From: Ischnura elegans
Lineage: Eukaryota; Arthropoda; Insecta; Odonata; Coenagrionidae
Direction of reading: 5' to 3'
Length of the DNA stretch: 64,000 bases
Assembly: GCF_921293095.1 (NCBI RefSeq)
Contig: NC_060246.1
Location: forward strand, 86,053,030 to 86,117,029
Part shown: positions 60,521 through 64,000 of the stretch, piece by piece
Numbering within the stretch: the first letter of the stretch is position 1
How the letters are laid out: every line of letters starts with the position of its first letter
Notes under the pieces: model-generated
Database searches by the model: none
The model's input: only the letters and a program-made list of their open reading frames with translations
What the model was told of the DNA's origin: nothing
Position numbers and translations under genes: made by a program

Positions 60521-63339
60521 ATATTTTTGTTAGTTTTCAAAGAGAAGGCCACTCAGAAGGTGTTGACCAAGATCTTGTTATAAGTAATTTGCCAGGAGAA
60601 AGTGCCTTGTTAAGTATTATCTTGCTTTGTTTTGAGTCCATTTTAAGCTATGGTGTTTTCATAGGATTCTAAGAAATTTCAAAAAGCAGTTCCATTGAAT
60701 TAGGGCTAAATACTCTCGTATTTTATGTTGAGTTGCCCATTTACTTTGCATGAAAAACACAGATTAATCTACCTCATGGTTGTGGCATTTTGTGTTCTGT
60801 GTGTTGCTTAGGCAGCTAAGACTTAGTCACACTGTTGTTTCCTTGGTTGCAAAATTGAAATGGGTGGGGTGGTTTAAATGATGAGTGAGCAATGGTGTTT
60901 AGTCTCAAAATTCTGAAGGAACTACTTTAAAAAAGAAGCAGTCCTTTCTAGAATGGGAGAGAACAAAGTGCTAGTTTTTCAAATTGTATGTATTGGAGTT
61001 AATGCATGCATAATTCTGCTCTTCTAACTTTTCAATTGCGTATTCAATGTGAGCATTTTTTAAATTTTATAATGGTGCACGAAAGTTTTTTTTTTTTTTT
61101 TTTTAAGTACAAAGGTAATACGGTACCAGTTGCTCTCTAAAAATGGCTAGATGCATAGATGCTGGTACTTTTAGAAGTCTGGCTTTGCCATTGTTTCTGT
61201 TTCAATATCAATTTTGCATGAAATTAGAAATGAACTGGATCTTACCAGTGAGACTTTTGAGATTAAGAAATTAAAAAATTCCCTATTGGGGAGATCACTC
61301 ACTGAGATGTAATTCAATCTTCAAGTGCCGCCTTTCGTCAGCATTTGATATATTTGATTTGTGCATTATTGGTAATTTTGATCCAATAAATGGATCATTG
61401 TTTTTCATTAAGTTGTGCAGGAAGAAAGACCTGCCTGGTCTCCTTTGTTGTTATTAGCTAATGAAGTTTTTAATTCAAAATAAATTTTTATGAAGAATTG
61501 GAGGTGTTAATAATTGTTTGAACTCAGTGAATTGCTTTACTTCATCTTCCTGATTATCTGGACATTTAAGCAATGAAAATCTCATTGGTGATTGTCATTT
61601 TAGTATTTAATTCTAATGTCAAGCGAAGCTTGTATGCTGTTTGATGCGCATTGGTTTTATTTAAGTTTGTAAGTTTTGAACTACGAAGAAGAATAATTTA
61701 AGCTGGTGGGAACTCCAGTAATTTTCTGCCCTTATGATTTACTTATATAACTTGGTAAGTATGAAAAATAATTTTATTTTCTTGTGATGGTAAACAATTA
61801 TGATACAGGTTTATATGAATATGATATTTTGTACATTTGAGTGATTTTCTTCAGGTTGGGCTGTACTCCCTTAGTGGTCCATATGGTTTATATTTAGTGG
61901 AAGATCTCAGTAGAGGAATATGGGCTTCCTCAGCCATGGCCTTAGGTAGGGCAGCTTGATTGTTGGTTGACCTGCCAAAAAAAAGTCCATTTATATAGCA
62001 AGCCATCTTTATTGGATGAGCAGGAAAATTAATTCCCATATGGCAATGATTATCTATTCCTTGGGACTTTTGGTTGACATGCTTTTGATTTTAATATAAG
62101 GTGAACTCTGAGGTATTCTCAATTAAATGTAGTGGAATGAAGTTGGGGAATCATTTTCTTTCTTTAATTCATGTGCTTACCATGTTGCTGATGGAGGATT
62201 AACTTATTTTATCATCGATAAAAATTGTAGGTGGGGTGTTGAAAGTGAATGAAATGAAGATTTGTTTAAATATTATATATTCCTCACTAAACTTAAATAT
62301 GTAGCAGATATTTACACATTAAGCAATGGACCCGGTCAGAAAAGTGGTGGTGAGGGGAAATTAAAATAACCATCTTACAGTATAAGAAAACAATAATTGT
62401 AAGCCCTTCAGGGAATTTTAAAAAGTAGGAGCCTGATGCCAAGTGCCAATTCTCCTTGATGTGTGTATGAATATTGTCAAAAGTAGTGACTTCGGACAAT
62501 ATTCATACAAACTCGGTTACACATCAAAGTGCCATCCTGGAAGTGTTGGCTTTGGTAAATCATTTTTCTCTGGAGTAACAATTCTGTCAGCGAAGAGGTT
62601 AATTGAAGCACTAATTGGATTGTATAGGCAACGTCTGTAAATCTCATTTGAATGTACCTGAATTTAATACCCTCGTAAATATTAGCTTAGGACTGCTAAA
62701 ACAAAGCAGGAGAATGACCAGTCAGGGAAAGTGAGCCATACTTTCATATGATACGAAGGAACAGAACGAAATTAGTAGGTCCTATAATTATCAGAACATT
62801 TACAACCTCCACCAACTTTACTTCCCATCCTTTCACATAATTTGTGGCAGAAGCATATTAATTAATATTGAGCGAAGGACTGTGCATGCAAACAAATTTT
62901 TTTGGAAGTTTTGCTCCATCATCAGCCCAGTGTATATAAGAAAATTTTTTTCATTGTGTTATTATTTTGTTAAACATATAATAGATAACCACACCAATGT
63001 CACCTTATCTTGGTAGTAGACTAAGCATTGCATTTTGTAAATCTAGTGTGTGCAGATTAGATAGTGCAAGTGTTGAATTTGGTCTGAGCGTATTAGTAGG
63101 AAGCAAAAATTAATTTTGAGCAGATATATTCTATATGCATTGAGAAATATTACCAATACTTTGTATACCTGCTCATAAAGTTCATTATATTTTTTATTTT
63201 TATCTCTGCAATTGTCAACAGTTACTGTCTTCACATACAATTAGGTAAACAGTGAAACTTAAGTCAACTTAATTAAATTTTTCTGTCCTGTGATTCATAT
63301 TTGATATCCACTTATTTACTTAACCTTTTCCCTACTATA
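60521..63339. other. Intergenic, AT-rich
   Basis: A 19-T run (61086..61104), scattered AATAAA and one small foldback (62457). No coding signal is supported. Confidence 0.4.
62457..62527. repeat. Short imperfect foldback
   Basis: GTATGAATATTGTC pairs with GACAATATTCATAC; outside these, TTGATGTGT pairs with ACACATCAA after a bulge of about 10 nt on the right side. Confidence 0.6.
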
Positions 63340-63605
63340 CACGTATATATACGTGCGGACATTTCCTGACCCGGAAGACGACGGGCATATATTTACGTGT
63401 GAGAATTTCCTGGCCAGGACAACGAAAGCTGTATATATACGTTTTCTAGCTCTCCCCCTTTTAGGGCGGTCGCGGGTTTACGTCGTCTTTGTCTCGGGAC
63501 CCAACCCTACAGGGTTCAGGATTTACCCTCGGGGTTTAGGATTTACCCTCGGAATCCGGGAGCAGGTACCCGGACCCCTCGCCTTTTATTACCCCTCTTA
63601 GCGGT
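63340..63605 (+). repeat. GC-rich repeat with CACGTATATATACGTG palindrome
   Basis: Begins with a perfect 16-bp palindrome (63340..63355). Related TATATTTACGTG and TATATATACG motifs follow, and GGTT(C/T)AGGATTTACCCTCGG occurs twice in tandem (63502..63553). It is markedly more GC-rich than its surroundings. An 82-codon ORF crosses it but has no recognisable product. Confidence 0.5.
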
Positions 63606-64000
63606 AAGGGACAGCGGTCGTACAATTGTTTATCCAGTCAGTTTTCGAAATAAATATTAGTTCACTTCTCATGAAAAATGAACTAAGAATTGAATTATTT
63701 GTCTTTTGAGGAGCGTTTACAATTTTTAAGCGAAATTCTACAATAAATATTAACTTATATCTCGAGTTATGTATAAACATCAACATGGAAATCGTTGCTG
63801 CATTAAATGCGTTAATATTGACCTTAGAACTTCCTTTAAAATTTGACAATGCTCAGAAAAAAAATGAGGAATTCAATTCAAAGTCTGCAAGTTACGTGTA
63901 AGCAACAATTAAGCATTTGCTAAATATGTATAAGCAATACATAAGTTGACCGCGAACCAATGCCGCAGGTATGGTCATAAACCCGGAAAGGAGGGAGCAC

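Overview
The window is eukaryotic, AT-rich and very repeat-rich. It is almost certainly arthropod, most likely insect. The one gene I recognise with certainty is a casein kinase 2 catalytic subunit (CK2 alpha) on the plus strand. Its N-terminus ([10 protein letters not shown]..., ...EKCVVKILK) is closest to insect CK2 alpha as I know the family. It has eight coding exons spread over 26.4 kb (30681..57084), with GT-AG borders whose phases all join, giving 384 residues. I cannot name the species.

Layout. 1..27060 is gene-poor DNA packed with transposable-element remains. These include several small hAT-type MITE families whose 8-bp target-site duplications can be read directly, tRNA-derived SINEs, LINE reverse-transcriptase C-terminal fragments, foldback elements, and a cluster of three diverged copies of an AT-rich repeat (7313..9545). 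At 27066..27700 on the minus strand there is a compact two-exon gene with TATA box, initiator, signal peptide and poly(A) signal. I predict it encodes a 61-residue secreted precursor whose C-terminus is a lysine/leucine-rich amphipathic peptide ending in Gly-Lys. At 28354..28567 a second minus-strand open exon with a good splice donor may be the first coding exon of an unrecognised gene.

The CK2 alpha gene fills 30.6..57.1 kb. Its introns carry the rest of the notable structure: an almost perfect 321-bp tandem duplication and a 195-bp foldback in intron 4; two 1.7-1.8 kb pogo-type elements with TA duplications in intron 6, one holding a recognisable but frameshifted transposase DNA-binding region; and a Tigger-like element in intron 7. 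The terminal exon encodes a Gly/Ser/Pro/Gln-rich tail ending in QQ. Skipping exon 7 would place a stop directly after the kinase domain.

57.1..64 kb holds the CK2 alpha 3' region, with several AATAAA candidates, then AT-rich sequence without recognisable genes, and a GC-rich repeat near the right end (63340..63605). The two firm gene models show no evident functional link. CK2 is a housekeeping Ser/Thr kinase; the small gene looks like a regulated, TATA-driven secreted peptide gene.
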